From NCBI GenBank assembly GCA_019639235.1, contig JAHBSG010000006.1, positions 62,001-126,000 on the forward strand: a stretch of 64,000 bases of DNA, written 5' to 3'. Origin of the DNA: Acidobacteriota bacterium (GTDB lineage Bacteria > Acidobacteriota > Blastocatellia > Pyrinomonadales > Pyrinomonadaceae). The position numbers and the translations under genes are program-made. This document shows, piece after piece, positions 8,363 through 17,188 of this stretch; the first letter of the stretch is position 1; each line of letters opens with the position of its first letter. The notes beneath the pieces were generated by a model that did not search any database, was not told the origin of the DNA, and saw only the letters and a program-made list of their open reading frames with translations.

Positions 8363-9466
8363 TCATGCTGCGGCGGCAAGGCTCTTTGGAATGGCCAAGT
8401 TTGGAGCTGCGGCAATCGGTGTGTTCCGCTCTCTACTTTTTTTCAGTATGCGAGAGAGTGTCGAATGGGTGGTATTCATTGAGCGCGCTGCTCGGCGCAG
8501 GTTGCCATTACTCTGTTGAAGTACGTGTTCGATGAGCGTGGAGGCAGCTTTCACATAAACGCTGTCAAGATCGTCCGTGTCCGGATCGAGCATCACCGTA
8601 ACGAAACGACAACCTTGTTGCGTGCTATCATCGATTCGATCCCAACACGCCGTATCCGGTAGGTTCGCGGCGGCTCCTGTTCGATTCGGCGGTGAGTTTA
8701 GGTTGAGAACATTTAGGATCATCTCAACGGTAATCGTCGGAGCGTCGATAGACTCGACGGCAAGTCGCGCGGCGAAGTTTTTTAGTTCGCGGTAGTTGCC
8801 CTTCCATTCCAGATTCTGGAGAGCTGTCAGTGCGTCATCGTCTATAACAAACGGCAGGTCCCTCCCGATCACGGCTCTTTCAGCATCCAGCTGAGAGATA
8901 AACAGTTCAACGATCTTTTCCTTCTGATATCGAAGAGGAACCGTTTCAAGTTGAAGAATATTCAGCCGGTCGAAAAGATCTGGACGAAAGAATCCGTCCG
9001 TTACCATTCTCTTCAGATCGCGAGACGTGGCAGCGATTATTCGCACATCTATCTCACGCTCGTAGGTACCACCCACTCTGCGTATCTTCTTTTCTTCTAC
9101 CGCTTTCAGAAGTTTGGCCTGAAGGCCGAGCGTCAGTTCGCCTATCTCATCAAGAAATAGTGTTCCTCCACCGGAGTTTTCAAAGAGGCCGGCCTTGGCC
9201 GAAACGGCTCCCGTGAAGGCTCCCTTTTCATAACCGAACAGTTCGGATTCAAGAAGCTCCGAGGTAAAGCTGGCGCAATTGACGCTTACGAACTCCCGCT
9301 TAGATCGCGGACTTTGCTCGTGGAGTTTCCGGGCAATCGTCGTCTTCCCGGTGCCCCTCTCACCTGTGATAAGCACGTAATGAGGTACTCGGGCATAGAG
9401 GGCAATCCTTTCCTCTAGCATCGACGATCCAGTATCGGTAGTGGAGACGGCATATTGATTGGTCAT
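8363..9466 (-). CDS. Sigma-54-activator-type AAA+ protein without receiver domain
   Basis: This 367-aa protein is an NtrC-type central domain starting almost at the N-terminus. Walker A is GERGTGKT (residues about 34-41), the sigma-54 contact loop is GAFTGA (about 77-82), Walker B is GTLFLDEIGEL, followed by sensor I, an arginine-finger region and sensor II. The C-terminus has a Fis-like helix-turn-helix (GNLRRAARSMNTTHSTLSRIL) and an Ala-rich tail. No receiver, GAF or PAS domain is present, so control must come from a partner, expression level or an anti-activator. An AGGGAG ribosome-binding site precedes the ATG. It may drive element genes from sigma-54 promoters; none was found here in region 1. 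Confidence 0.9.
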   Translation of the reverse strand: MTNQYAVSTTDTGSSMLEERIALYARVPHYVLITGERGTGKTTIARKLHEQSPRSKREFVSVNCASFTSELLESELFGYEKGAFTGAVSAKAGLFENSGGGTLFLDEIGELTLGLQAKLLKAVEEKKIRRVGGTYEREIDVRIIAATSRDLKRMVTDGFFRPDLFDRLNILQLETVPLRYQKEKIVELFISQLDAERAVIGRDLPFVIDDDALTALQNLEWKGNYRELKNFAARLAVESIDAPTITVEMILNVLNLNSPPNRTGAAANLPDTACWDRIDDSTQQGCRFVTVMLDPDTDDLDSVYVKAASTLIEHVLQQSNGNLRRAARSMNTTHSTLSRILKKSRERNTPIAAAPNLAIPKSLAAAA

Positions 9467-9600
9467 GAAGCGGTTCTCTCCCTAAAAGTTCGGTAAGCTT
9501 TTGCAGTGCGGCTCTTAACAAACTCGTAGGGATAGTTGTCCCTGGCTTTTCGTACTAGGAAAAACCTGATCCGCATTCACAGAATCTGCCCTACATAAGT

Positions 9601-9618
9601 AAAAACCCGCCTTAGGCG
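9601..9618 (-). terminator. Weak candidate intrinsic terminator
   Basis: A short hairpin, CGCC-TAA-GGCG, overlaps the helicase stop codon and is followed by GGTTTTT on the minus strand. The stem has only 4 GC pairs, so termination would be partial at best. Confidence 0.25.
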
Positions 9619-12600
9619 AAAAGGTTACCTTTTGGCTGACAAATTTCTGAGTTGGCGCATAGTTCGCGAATTGCGTCCTTCGCAGGCTCGACCAACCAGT
9701 CTGGCAGTTCGGCCGGTTTTTCCTCCGTAACTTTGCCGTTGAGGTTGTGCTGGCGTTCCGGCAGGAAGCTGATGTTCGTCGATTCCGGCGGATACAAGGC
9801 CAGGATCGGTTCAATGTAGGTTTGAGGAGATGACTCGGGAAGGAAAAATCGCTGTTTGCCATACTGAACGATGTTGATAAGGCCCATTCGCCGTAGCTCG
9901 CGGGTCTGTTCAACCGTGGAGGGACGCACTTCGGTGAGTAACTGTCCCTGGAACCGTGTTGTTCGGATCTTGATATCGCCGGCAAGGTTTACGGTGTTGT
10001 TCTCAAAATCAACGACGCGGAGAATTTCAGCAGCGGTCGTAGGGGTCTCCGATCGAAGCCCGAAGTGACGCCGAATATCATTGAGCCACTCTGCTGATAT
10101 GCTCACTCCGACGAGACGTGTTCCTTCGTCGGTTGTCGTTCTCACGATGTTTAATGCGTCACGGCTGAACGTCTTCAAATACTTCCATATCGGAAGTAAT
10201 GCCCCGCTCAGCAAGTGAACGGTTCGCTGCTCAAACGGCGGGATCTTCGCTTCTTCATTCAGCCACCAAGTCTCCGCCCGGGTCTTTGTACAGACCCGGT
10301 ACTTCTGATTCAGCTCGTTTTCTCTCACGTACGACACGTTCCGTTCAGCGGGCTTCGATAGAGAGAACATTTGGTATCTTTCACCGGATTCGGGGTCGGT
10401 GTGCGAAAGAGTCCTGCGAACGGCAACGAAAGTACCGTCCTGACGATGCTGAAAAAACTGATGTTGAGCACTCGCCGCAAGCTCCGAGAACCTCGCTGGC
10501 TTAGATATGACCTTTAGCTCTAGCTTGTAATAGACCGTCTTGGCTCCTGTGAGGGCATCCACATGAAGGATTTGAGGCTCTTTGGCTATCTTGACCGACG
10601 CCGCCTTCAGGTCTTCCATCCCGTCATCCAGTTTTCCTTTCTGCTTCAAATATTCGAGCGTTTCATGAAAGGTTTCATAGAAATGATCAAACAATGCGTT
10701 CTGCCGATCGACTTCGAGCGAAAGGAGTCTATTCAGAAATCTGGGTATATTCGTGCGTTCGCTTTCAGGAACTTCTTCACCATTGTCGGTCTTGCGCAGC
10801 AGTCCCATATCCTTCAGCGCCAGCTTCGGATCATCAAGATGCGGGACCTCAGTACCGCGCATGATGCTTGTCAGCACGATGTTAAGTGCCGAGCGGCCTT
10901 CCTTAGACTCAAGATTGTATTTGTCGAGATTGCCCGCCTTTTCCGCGCGCCTGTCGCCTTTTGTTAGAGCCCCCATGTTCCCGAGCCTGCGAGCGATCGT
11001 TGCCGAGAACCTTTTCTCGCCGCCAAGCTCCGTGAATACGAGAAGGTATACAGGCGGGGCTACCTGTCCCGTGCGGTGCGTGCGGCCGAAGTCCTGAATT
11101 TGCTTGTCCGCCGACCATTTCAGTTCCGCGGCGATGTGAAGCCGTCGCTGTTTGTTGCCGACTTGCTTTCCGGCATGAAGGCTATCACCGGTAGAGGCAA
11201 CCTCGGACATGATCGCGATCCGTTTGTCCCCGTTTTGGAATGCGTTCTTCTCGTGAAGATTGATGAGCTTCGATGGAACTCCGGCGAGTTGGCGGGGACG
11301 GTATTCGAGCGTACCGGAAGTTGTACGGATCAGCCGCTTCTTCCGACCGGTCATCTCTGCCACGTTCTCCACCCCGAAGTAATTAACAAGCTGATCGAGC
11401 GGGTGCTCCGGAACCTCAAGCACTGAAAGCTTATCCAATAGCTCGCTCCGAAGCTGCAAAGCGGCTCGGCTCTCTACCTGGTTGCCGTTAGCATCGAGGA
11501 CTGGAATATACTCGATCGTTCCGCTGTAGGGATTCGTTCGTTCGTGGAAGCAGGCGGTCGGAAAACAGTTGGTAACGAGTCTCGTGAGCGTTTCCCGCGG
11601 GCTGAAATCGAGACTGTCGATAGCTTCCTCCTGATCTGCCGCTCTCTCGATCTGCTTCTTTGTCTGACTCTCGCCAGTTCCGGTGATCGAGACAACGATT
11701 GACTGCTTCCGGCCGAGGGCATCTTCGATCTCGCGAATAAGCGTCGGGACTTTGAAGGCGGTAATGAGATTGCGAAAGCAACGCTGGTGCTCTGCCCAGA
11801 ACTGATTGACCGCTTGGGCGCGTGTCGCTTTCCCTGAATTGGTAAGATCCAAGGCCCGATGAATATTTCGAAAGACCTCCTGCCACCCTTGCGCCATATT
11901 GTCATACATTCGGCGCTGTGCTGGCGTGAGCCAATGCGTAACTTCGCGGAATTCAACGGCCTGCCCGGAATCGGGATCTACGCCCATGCTCAGGTTTCCG
12001 CAGAGATATCGCCCCATCGCCTTCAGGTCGCGGCAGACCATTTCGAGAGCACCTACGCCGCCAGATTCGATCTCCTCGGCGAACTGTTCGAACCCCAACG
12101 GGAAGTTTGTTCCGTCCCCCCAAAGCCCCAGCCTCGACATGTACGCTAGATGTCTAACCTCGCCGGCAGATGTAGCGGACGAATAAACCACTCTGTAGTC
12201 AGGAAACTTAACCGGGTTTTGTATCTCCAGCACCGCGGCACCTGTTTGGGTAGACTTTCCGCGATCATCGGCAAATGCGTATTTTGCTTTATGTCCTTCG
12301 TCGAAGATCACGACTCCATCGCTTCCGAGCCAGCGAATCAATTGATCGATTCGGCGATTACCCGACTTCGATCGCGCTATAAGCGATCTGTAAGTGCAGA
12401 AGACGATTCCGTCGCCGAGTTCGATCTCGCCGTCTGTCGGAAAGTCGTTGATCAGCTTGATCGGCCGAGTGAGTCCCAGCCGTGCAAACTCGTCAGATAC
12501 AGCTTCGATGAGATCCGATTTCACGGAGAACCAGACGGCTCGCCTTTGTCCCTGGAACCAATTGTCGAGGATCACTCCCGCCAAGGTTGCGGTCTTGCCG

Positions 12601-12974
12601 GTTCCCGTCCCGTCTCCGATGCTGATTCCCGCGCGCGATCCGTCAGCAAGTCTCTGTCGATGGGCCTGTCCCGCGTAGATGATCCTTTCGATCTGCATCG
12701 CGGAGAGCTTGCCGGATTCGCATAACTCTTTTGGCAAACGAGGACGATAGGTGATGGGGGGAGGCTCAACATTCGCGAGTCCAGGCGGTTCGACTATCAC
12801 TCCCGGATGTGGAGCACCACCGACAACGTAACGCGGAAGATATGCGGTTGTCTGAGTTTCTGTGTTCTGTCCGTCAGTCTCAGGCGAGACTGCCGTCGCG
12901 GTTGCCGTAGAAGCGGTTGGAATAAGCGCGGCTGCGCCCGCCGTCATTTGTCCTTGACTAGATAGCATCTCCAT
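9612..12974 (-). CDS. Strawberry-notch family superfamily-2 helicase
   Basis: This 1120-aa protein has a variable N-terminal 80 residues. A helicase core follows: Walker A in GDGTGTGKTATLAG (about 123-136), Walker B in VVIFDEGHKAKYA (DEGH box), and motif III in VVYSSATSAGEVRHLAYM. Strawberry-notch-specific C-terminal motifs come next (KRIAIMSEVASTGDSLHAG, QIQDFGRTHRTGQ). Such proteins occur on plasmids, phages and integrative elements, often fused or adjacent to N6-methylases, and in phage P1 the DarB protein protects incoming DNA from restriction. Here methylase and helicase are separate genes. It is expected to act on DNA in the cytoplasm. Confidence 0.92.
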   Translation of the reverse strand: MEMLSSQGQMTAGAAALIPTASTATATAVSPETDGQNTETQTTAYLPRYVVGGAPHPGVIVEPPGLANVEPPPITYRPRLPKELCESGKLSAMQIERIIYAGQAHRQRLADGSRAGISIGDGTGTGKTATLAGVILDNWFQGQRRAVWFSVKSDLIEAVSDEFARLGLTRPIKLINDFPTDGEIELGDGIVFCTYRSLIARSKSGNRRIDQLIRWLGSDGVVIFDEGHKAKYAFADDRGKSTQTGAAVLEIQNPVKFPDYRVVYSSATSAGEVRHLAYMSRLGLWGDGTNFPLGFEQFAEEIESGGVGALEMVCRDLKAMGRYLCGNLSMGVDPDSGQAVEFREVTHWLTPAQRRMYDNMAQGWQEVFRNIHRALDLTNSGKATRAQAVNQFWAEHQRCFRNLITAFKVPTLIREIEDALGRKQSIVVSITGTGESQTKKQIERAADQEEAIDSLDFSPRETLTRLVTNCFPTACFHERTNPYSGTIEYIPVLDANGNQVESRAALQLRSELLDKLSVLEVPEHPLDQLVNYFGVENVAEMTGRKKRLIRTTSGTLEYRPRQLAGVPSKLINLHEKNAFQNGDKRIAIMSEVASTGDSLHAGKQVGNKQRRLHIAAELKWSADKQIQDFGRTHRTGQVAPPVYLLVFTELGGEKRFSATIARRLGNMGALTKGDRRAEKAGNLDKYNLESKEGRSALNIVLTSIMRGTEVPHLDDPKLALKDMGLLRKTDNGEEVPESERTNIPRFLNRLLSLEVDRQNALFDHFYETFHETLEYLKQKGKLDDGMEDLKAASVKIAKEPQILHVDALTGAKTVYYKLELKVISKPARFSELAASAQHQFFQHRQDGTFVAVRRTLSHTDPESGERYQMFSLSKPAERNVSYVRENELNQKYRVCTKTRAETWWLNEEAKIPPFEQRTVHLLSGALLPIWKYLKTFSRDALNIVRTTTDEGTRLVGVSISAEWLNDIRRHFGLRSETPTTAAEILRVVDFENNTVNLAGDIKIRTTRFQGQLLTEVRPSTVEQTRELRRMGLINIVQYGKQRFFLPESSPQTYIEPILALYPPESTNISFLPERQHNLNGKVTEEKPAELPDWLVEPAKDAIRELCANSEICQPKGNLFA

Positions 12975-13018
12975 GTGATCGGTATTTTGGTTAAGAATCG
13001 AAACGAGGACGCACCGCT

Positions 13019-13717
13019 TTAATCAACGTCGTAGCCGATGAAGTTCTCGTCGTTAATGAGCAGGTAATAGTAACCGTTGCCGCAGCCTGCGTATTCAAGC
13101 GATAGGAAGCCTCGAAAGTCTCCCGTCTCGGTGTCGAGATCGGTTTCGAGCGAGATGTCGTACCCGGCGAATTTTGCCCAGCGGTTTGTTATATACGTCC
13201 CCGCGGTCCGGTTGCGTATGGATTCGCGAAACCGCTCGATCTCGCGCGGATACTTTTTGGAGATCCGGTTCAGTGAGATCACCTTACCGTCGATTTGGGT
13301 TCCGGTCGTTACTTGCAACTCGTACAGAGTTTTCGGACGCGGCTTCTTGTCCTTTTCCCAGGAACTCGGCTCGACAAGGTCTCTACTCCACGAATCGAAA
13401 TCCGGCAGCGAGAGACAGTCTCGTATGAAAGGATTGGTGAAACTCGCCTCGCCCGCCATCCTCTTGTACTTCTCGATTAGGCGGTATCCTTTTCCAAGCT
13501 TCTCTTTGGCGGTGGATGGAGGCTTAGGATGTAAGAATTGCTCGTAGCGAGCAAGATCGGATTCGCACACCACATATCCGCGTCGGTTGCTGCGTGGTTT
13601 GAAGCGACAAAGGCTCCCACCATCCGAAATAAAGAAGCGATCTTTCTTGCCGTTGGTCGCTACGGCGCCAATGATCGAGCCGTTTTTGACGGCTTCGTGA
13701 AGTTCCCGGTAGTTCAT
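13019..13717 (-). CDS. Hypothetical protein (232 aa)
   Basis: This 232-aa soluble protein lies between the methyltransferase (ends 13724, only 6 nt upstream) and the helicase gene. The N-terminal 55 residues look like a small DNA/RNA-associated domain (FFISDGGSLCRFKPRSNRRGYVVCESD). The C-terminus ends in an acidic, aromatic-rich segment (GCGNGYYYLLINDENFIGYDVD). No membrane segments. I do not recognise a family. Its position between DNA-processing genes suggests an accessory role in the same pathway. Confidence 0.7.
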   Translation of the reverse strand: MNYRELHEAVKNGSIIGAVATNGKKDRFFISDGGSLCRFKPRSNRRGYVVCESDLARYEQFLHPKPPSTAKEKLGKGYRLIEKYKRMAGEASFTNPFIRDCLSLPDFDSWSRDLVEPSSWEKDKKPRPKTLYELQVTTGTQIDGKVISLNRISKKYPREIERFRESIRNRTAGTYITNRWAKFAGYDISLETDLDTETGDFRGFLSLEYAGCGNGYYYLLINDENFIGYDVD

Positions 13718-13723
13718 ATCTAT

Positions 13724-14677
13724 CTAAATCGACTCGAGCGCGTTGAAAGCGTCCTCGATATTGTCGAAGCTCTGATGGAGGGAACGTTGGACATCGCCGT
13801 GCGGCTCATCGACTGCGGACTTGCGTCCGAGGATGAAAGTAATGCCAACGGTTGTTCCGTTACGGTAATATTCCCGACCGGGCAGGCCGATGGATCGAGT
13901 AACCCGGATGCCGGGCCGGAGCGAATCCCAGAACCATCTCCCCATTGCGCTTGCCATTGATCCGCCTTCGCCGAGGACGACGACGAACCGACCGCCGTCT
14001 GCGAGGCGCCGAAGTGCTGACTCGACGTGTCGAAAGCCAAACATGTTCTGATTTCGTTCGACGCGTCCGCCGCTTGACGAGAACGGCGGATTCATTAAGA
14101 CAACGTTAGCGACGATGGTCTCCGGCAACAAGTCATCGATAAATTCGGCATCATGCCGAGTCGGCTCGAAACCGAGCAGTCTCGCCATCTGGCTTCTCCT
14201 TGGATCTAGTTCGTTCGTGATCACCGAGGCAACGACCGCTTTCGCCCAGACCGCAAGACATCCCGTTCCACAGGATGGCTCGAGCACTGAATCGTTGTCG
14301 GTTAGGCTGAGTAGATAGGCAGCCAGGTAGGATATCGGAGCCGGCGTCGAGAATTGCTGATAGGCGATCTGTGTCGAGCTTCTCCAAGACTGCGTCGGCA
14401 AGCGTTCCTGCAATGGCCTGAGTATTTCACGGCTCATGACAGCAGGTTGGTCGGACGAGAGCAACGGCTTGCCGTATTTTGTTGCGACCAAAAAGTTGAG
14501 CGCTGTTTCGGCGACTTCGTGGCAGAGATGGGGATCGGAGGACAACGCGTCGATACCGGCTTCGCCGCACATCGCGAGCAGGTCTCGGTTTGTTAGCTTA
14601 CGCCCCGAGTCTATTCTTTCGGCGATCCCTTGTATAAGGACTAACGGGACGTTCTGCTGGTTGTGCGGCTGGCCCAT
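13724..14677 (-). CDS. N6-adenine-type DNA methyltransferase
   Basis: This 317-aa class I SAM methyltransferase has motif I SVLEPSCGTGCLAVWA (about 130-145), the second acidic strand ITNELDP, and catalytic motif IV NPPF (about 196-199), as in N6-adenine methylases. It lacks a clear target-recognition domain, so specificity may be relaxed or supplied by another protein. Its start overlaps the Toprim gene by 37 nt, indicating coupled translation. Proximity to a strawberry-notch helicase recalls fused methylase-helicase anti-restriction proteins. Confidence 0.88.
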   Translation of the reverse strand: MGQPHNQQNVPLVLIQGIAERIDSGRKLTNRDLLAMCGEAGIDALSSDPHLCHEVAETALNFLVATKYGKPLLSSDQPAVMSREILRPLQERLPTQSWRSSTQIAYQQFSTPAPISYLAAYLLSLTDNDSVLEPSCGTGCLAVWAKAVVASVITNELDPRRSQMARLLGFEPTRHDAEFIDDLLPETIVANVVLMNPPFSSSGGRVERNQNMFGFRHVESALRRLADGGRFVVVLGEGGSMASAMGRWFWDSLRPGIRVTRSIGLPGREYYRNGTTVGITFILGRKSAVDEPHGDVQRSLHQSFDNIEDAFNALESI

Positions 14678-15828
14678 ACTGCCGTCTGTCTGCCGCCTGT
14701 TTGTTCGCTATCGAACGAGGCAAGTTGGTGGTTGGCCCACTCGAAACATTTAGGCGTCAGACCCTTGAGCCATTCGGCGACCGTGAGATATTCGAGGCGA
14801 TGACCGGCAAGCAGTGCGTCGTCTATCCCTTTTACTGATCGGTCCCACGAGATAATTCGGACATCTTCGTCATATCCAAAGGCTGCCCGGTCCGAATATC
14901 GAATCCGCAGAAGTGCCGCCAGTGCTCGGGCTACGTGCGGATTTGTGAAGCTGTCATTGTCGAGTGCTATCTCTAACATTCTACCCCTGGCAGTTTCCAC
15001 GATCTCGCGATGGGCGGTTGCTACGCCGCTGTTTCCGACAACGTATCTATCGGTAAGAAATCTTTGCGCCGTCGCGGCCTTGAGCGCACCTTCCGTGATT
15101 ACGATAGGAAGCTCTATACCGATACAGGGCCGCACATGATGAAGAGGTGACCCCGGACTCGAACCCAGGCGTTCCTTTGCGGAAGAGAGCCATACGTAGT
15201 TACCCGACCTTCCTTCCACATACTTCATAACCCGGATCTGGCATGCTTGGATCAGACCGTCGCGCCCAATAAACGGGATAAGTAATTGTTCGTCGTTTGA
15301 ATCGAATCTGTTCCCAAGACGCCATTCGCCCGCCGTATTCTTCCAGAAGCCGGGTACTCCCTCAAATGAAGTATCTTCTCCTTTGGCTTGCGTCTGAAGG
15401 AGCCGCTCGACCAGTACGCGCCTCTCGTTCACGGTTCTTGGAAAACTACCGTACTGAGAAATATCTTTTATCCGTCTGTCCGCTAATCCACCTCGTCCAT
15501 TCACGAGCTCGTTGTTGGAGGATGCAGGTGATAATTCGATAAGCTTGCGATAGATTTTGTCTCGGATTTCGCGTAAAGCCACGGCACTTGAACCCTGCAC
15601 TTCGCGAGTCTTGGTGGATTGGTTGAATCTTCGGTTGAAGGCTAGATCGAAATTAACGTCTTGATGATAATAAACCCCCCAGCCATGTCTGCTTATACGA
15701 CTGGCCTTCAGGGTGACACGCGCACAGAACGAAATTGTCTCGGCTGCGGTTCTACTGCACCAATCCGGCTTCCCGCAGATGCGGCATAGGCTCTTTTTGG
15801 AGACGCGTATGTACCCCGTTCCGATCAT
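14641..15828 (-). CDS. Toprim/DUF3854-type primase-like protein
   Basis: This 395-aa protein has an N-terminal Cys cluster (CRICGKPDWCSRTA..FCARV, about residues 16-36) that resembles a primase zinc ribbon. The C-terminal half carries a Toprim-like fold: IVITEGALKAATAQ (Glu of Toprim motif 1, about 250), then MLEIALDNDSF with the DxD-like acidic pair, and WDRSVKGIDDALLAG. These are hallmarks of DUF3854 proteins of plasmids and phages. It is the first gene of the leftward element operon visible here and probably functions in element replication. An ATG at 15828 is used. Confidence 0.8.
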   Translation of the reverse strand: MIGTGYIRVSKKSLCRICGKPDWCSRTAAETISFCARVTLKASRISRHGWGVYYHQDVNFDLAFNRRFNQSTKTREVQGSSAVALREIRDKIYRKLIELSPASSNNELVNGRGGLADRRIKDISQYGSFPRTVNERRVLVERLLQTQAKGEDTSFEGVPGFWKNTAGEWRLGNRFDSNDEQLLIPFIGRDGLIQACQIRVMKYVEGRSGNYVWLSSAKERLGSSPGSPLHHVRPCIGIELPIVITEGALKAATAQRFLTDRYVVGNSGVATAHREIVETARGRMLEIALDNDSFTNPHVARALAALLRIRYSDRAAFGYDEDVRIISWDRSVKGIDDALLAGHRLEYLTVAEWLKGLTPKCFEWANHQLASFDSEQTGGRQTAVWASRTTSRTSR

Positions 15829-15885
15829 TGCCGATCCATTTCCTTCACCGAAAATGCCAGCCGCTTATTTGTCATCTAATCTCTA

Positions 15886-16035
15886 ATGGGGCAGTCTGAT
15901 CACTTCTTGGATAAAGGCTCATTTGTACTAGAAGGTGCGCAGATGATTAGGATCTGGAATGCCCCGCTGGTGCGATCAACAATGGATGTCGATCCTCAGA
16001 TGACTCTCGCTCAAGCGATAACCTTCGCTGACTGA
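15886..16035 (+). CDS. Possible small ORF (49 aa) or relic
   Basis: An ATG at 15886 opens a 49-codon frame in the only rightward direction of this part of the window. The peptide (starting MGQSDHFLDKG) has ordinary composition and no recognised domain. It lies between two leftward operons and could be the end of a mobile-element gene. Coding status is uncertain. Confidence 0.25.
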   Translation: MGQSDHFLDKGSFVLEGAQMIRIWNAPLVRSTMDVDPQMTLAQAITFAD

Positions 16036-16051
16036 CAGCGGAAAACCGAAT

Positions 16052-16088
16052 TGCGAAATTGGACGGCCGGTATGCGAAATTGGACGGC
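16052..16088. repeat. 16-nt direct repeat, 21-nt period
   Basis: TGCGAAATTGGACGGC occurs at 16052-16067 and again at 16073-16088, separated by 5 nt. Closely spaced terminal repeats like this occur at ends of IS21-type and other mobile elements, but no transposase is present beside it. Confidence 0.7.
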
Positions 16089-16120
16089 TTGGTAACTAAT
16101 CGAGCACCTTCATTCGCAAC

Positions 16121-17188
16121 CTAACCTAGCGTAATCGTAAATCGCGTACCGCTTGGGCGTCTTTCCGCGATGAGAGTACCCTCATGCTGAGCCACTATCC
16201 TCTGTGCAACGGAAAGTCCGAGGCCTGATCCTTTTTCCTTGGTCGTTAAAAATGGGTCGAATATGCGGTCCAGTATCTCCGGCGGAATGCCGCTACCAGT
16301 ATCCCCGACATCTATCGCAATTGTCTGACCTTCGCTACGCGATCTAAAGGTTATTGTTCCTCCGGTCGGCATCGCTTCGATGGCATTAATTCCGAGGTTT
16401 AGAAGAACCTGTTTGATCTGCTCAGCGTCGATGTCGACTTCTGGAAGGTCAGGGGCAAACTCCCGAATCATCTTAACGTCGGCTTTGGCAGCCTGCAGTT
16501 CGAGGAGCTGGATCGTGGAATCTAATAGGTCATTCACGCAGATCGGGGACTTCGATAATACCGGCGGCCGGGCAAATTTCAGAAACTCGGTTACAAGTTT
16601 ATTGATCCTTTCGACCTCGGCCTTTGCGATCTGCGCAAATTCGCGTCGGGGGCTTTCTAGTGGAATATCCTTTTCGAGAATCTCCACGGCACCTTTGATC
16701 GCGCTCAAGGGATTGCGGACCTCGTGCACCACACCCGATGCGATCTCGGCCAATGAGGAGAGCCGCTCCGATTGCAGTAGCTGCCCGACCGTCTGCCGTA
16801 GATCCGAGTATGCTTTCTGCAATTCGAGGTTAATGCGTTCCGCCCGATCGTGCTCACGGCGTTTCTGATCGCCCAGCCACCCGGTCACAGCACCGATAAC
16901 AAAGAACAGAGATAGTTCCGCATACTGGTTTAAGGCGTACTCGTAGTTCTGGTGCTGCCAGTGAAGAAGTATATGCGGAAGGTATGAAAGCGCCGCAAAT
17001 GTTGCGGCGGCCAATCCGCCTCGCAAGCCGTACCAGAATGCAGCCAGAATGATCGGTATGTAGTATATCCGCTGGTAAACCTGATGCAGCACAATGCTAT
17101 TCACAGGCGTCAGGTAGTGGAGAGCCGCTATGAAAAGGATCGTCGCCGCAAGCAGAATAATTGTGATCGACGTAGTCCTCTTACTCAT
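16121..17188 (-). CDS. Membrane sensor histidine kinase
   Basis: This is a protein of about 355 aa from ATG 17188, which overlaps the regulator stop by 8 nt. The N-terminal 110 residues hold about four membrane helices without a large periplasmic loop. A short coiled coil follows, then HisKA with H-box VVHEVRNPLSAIKG (His about 155), N-box NLGINAIEAMP, and G boxes DTGSGIPPEILDRIFDPF and GSGLGLSV. It phosphorylates the NtrC-type regulator encoded just upstream. Membrane sensing of metal or envelope stress is likely but inferred from the neighbouring copper efflux genes. Confidence 0.92.
   Translation of the reverse strand: MSKRTTSITIILLAATILFIAALHYLTPVNSIVLHQVYQRIYYIPIILAAFWYGLRGGLAAATFAALSYLPHILLHWQHQNYEYALNQYAELSLFFVIGAVTGWLGDQKRREHDRAERINLELQKAYSDLRQTVGQLLQSERLSSLAEIASGVVHEVRNPLSAIKGAVEILEKDIPLESPRREFAQIAKAEVERINKLVTEFLKFARPPVLSKSPICVNDLLDSTIQLLELQAAKADVKMIREFAPDLPEVDIDAEQIKQVLLNLGINAIEAMPTGGTITFRSRSEGQTIAIDVGDTGSGIPPEILDRIFDPFLTTKEKGSGLGLSVAQRIVAQHEGTLIAERRPSGTRFTITLG

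Larger units (their letters stand above)
15829..16120. other. Intergenic boundary between element module and metal cluster
   Basis: These 292 nt separate the leftward element operon from the histidine-kinase gene, which is also leftward. The stretch contains a 49-codon rightward frame (15886-16035) and a 16-nt direct repeat (see separate entries). I saw no tRNA, integrase or clear promoter, so the element edge is not proven. Confidence 0.6.

Noticed and set aside
15120..15190. tRNA T-loop-like string (ACTCGAACCC)
   Set aside because: It lies inside the Toprim gene, and no acceptor stem, D-arm or anticodon arm can be built around it.
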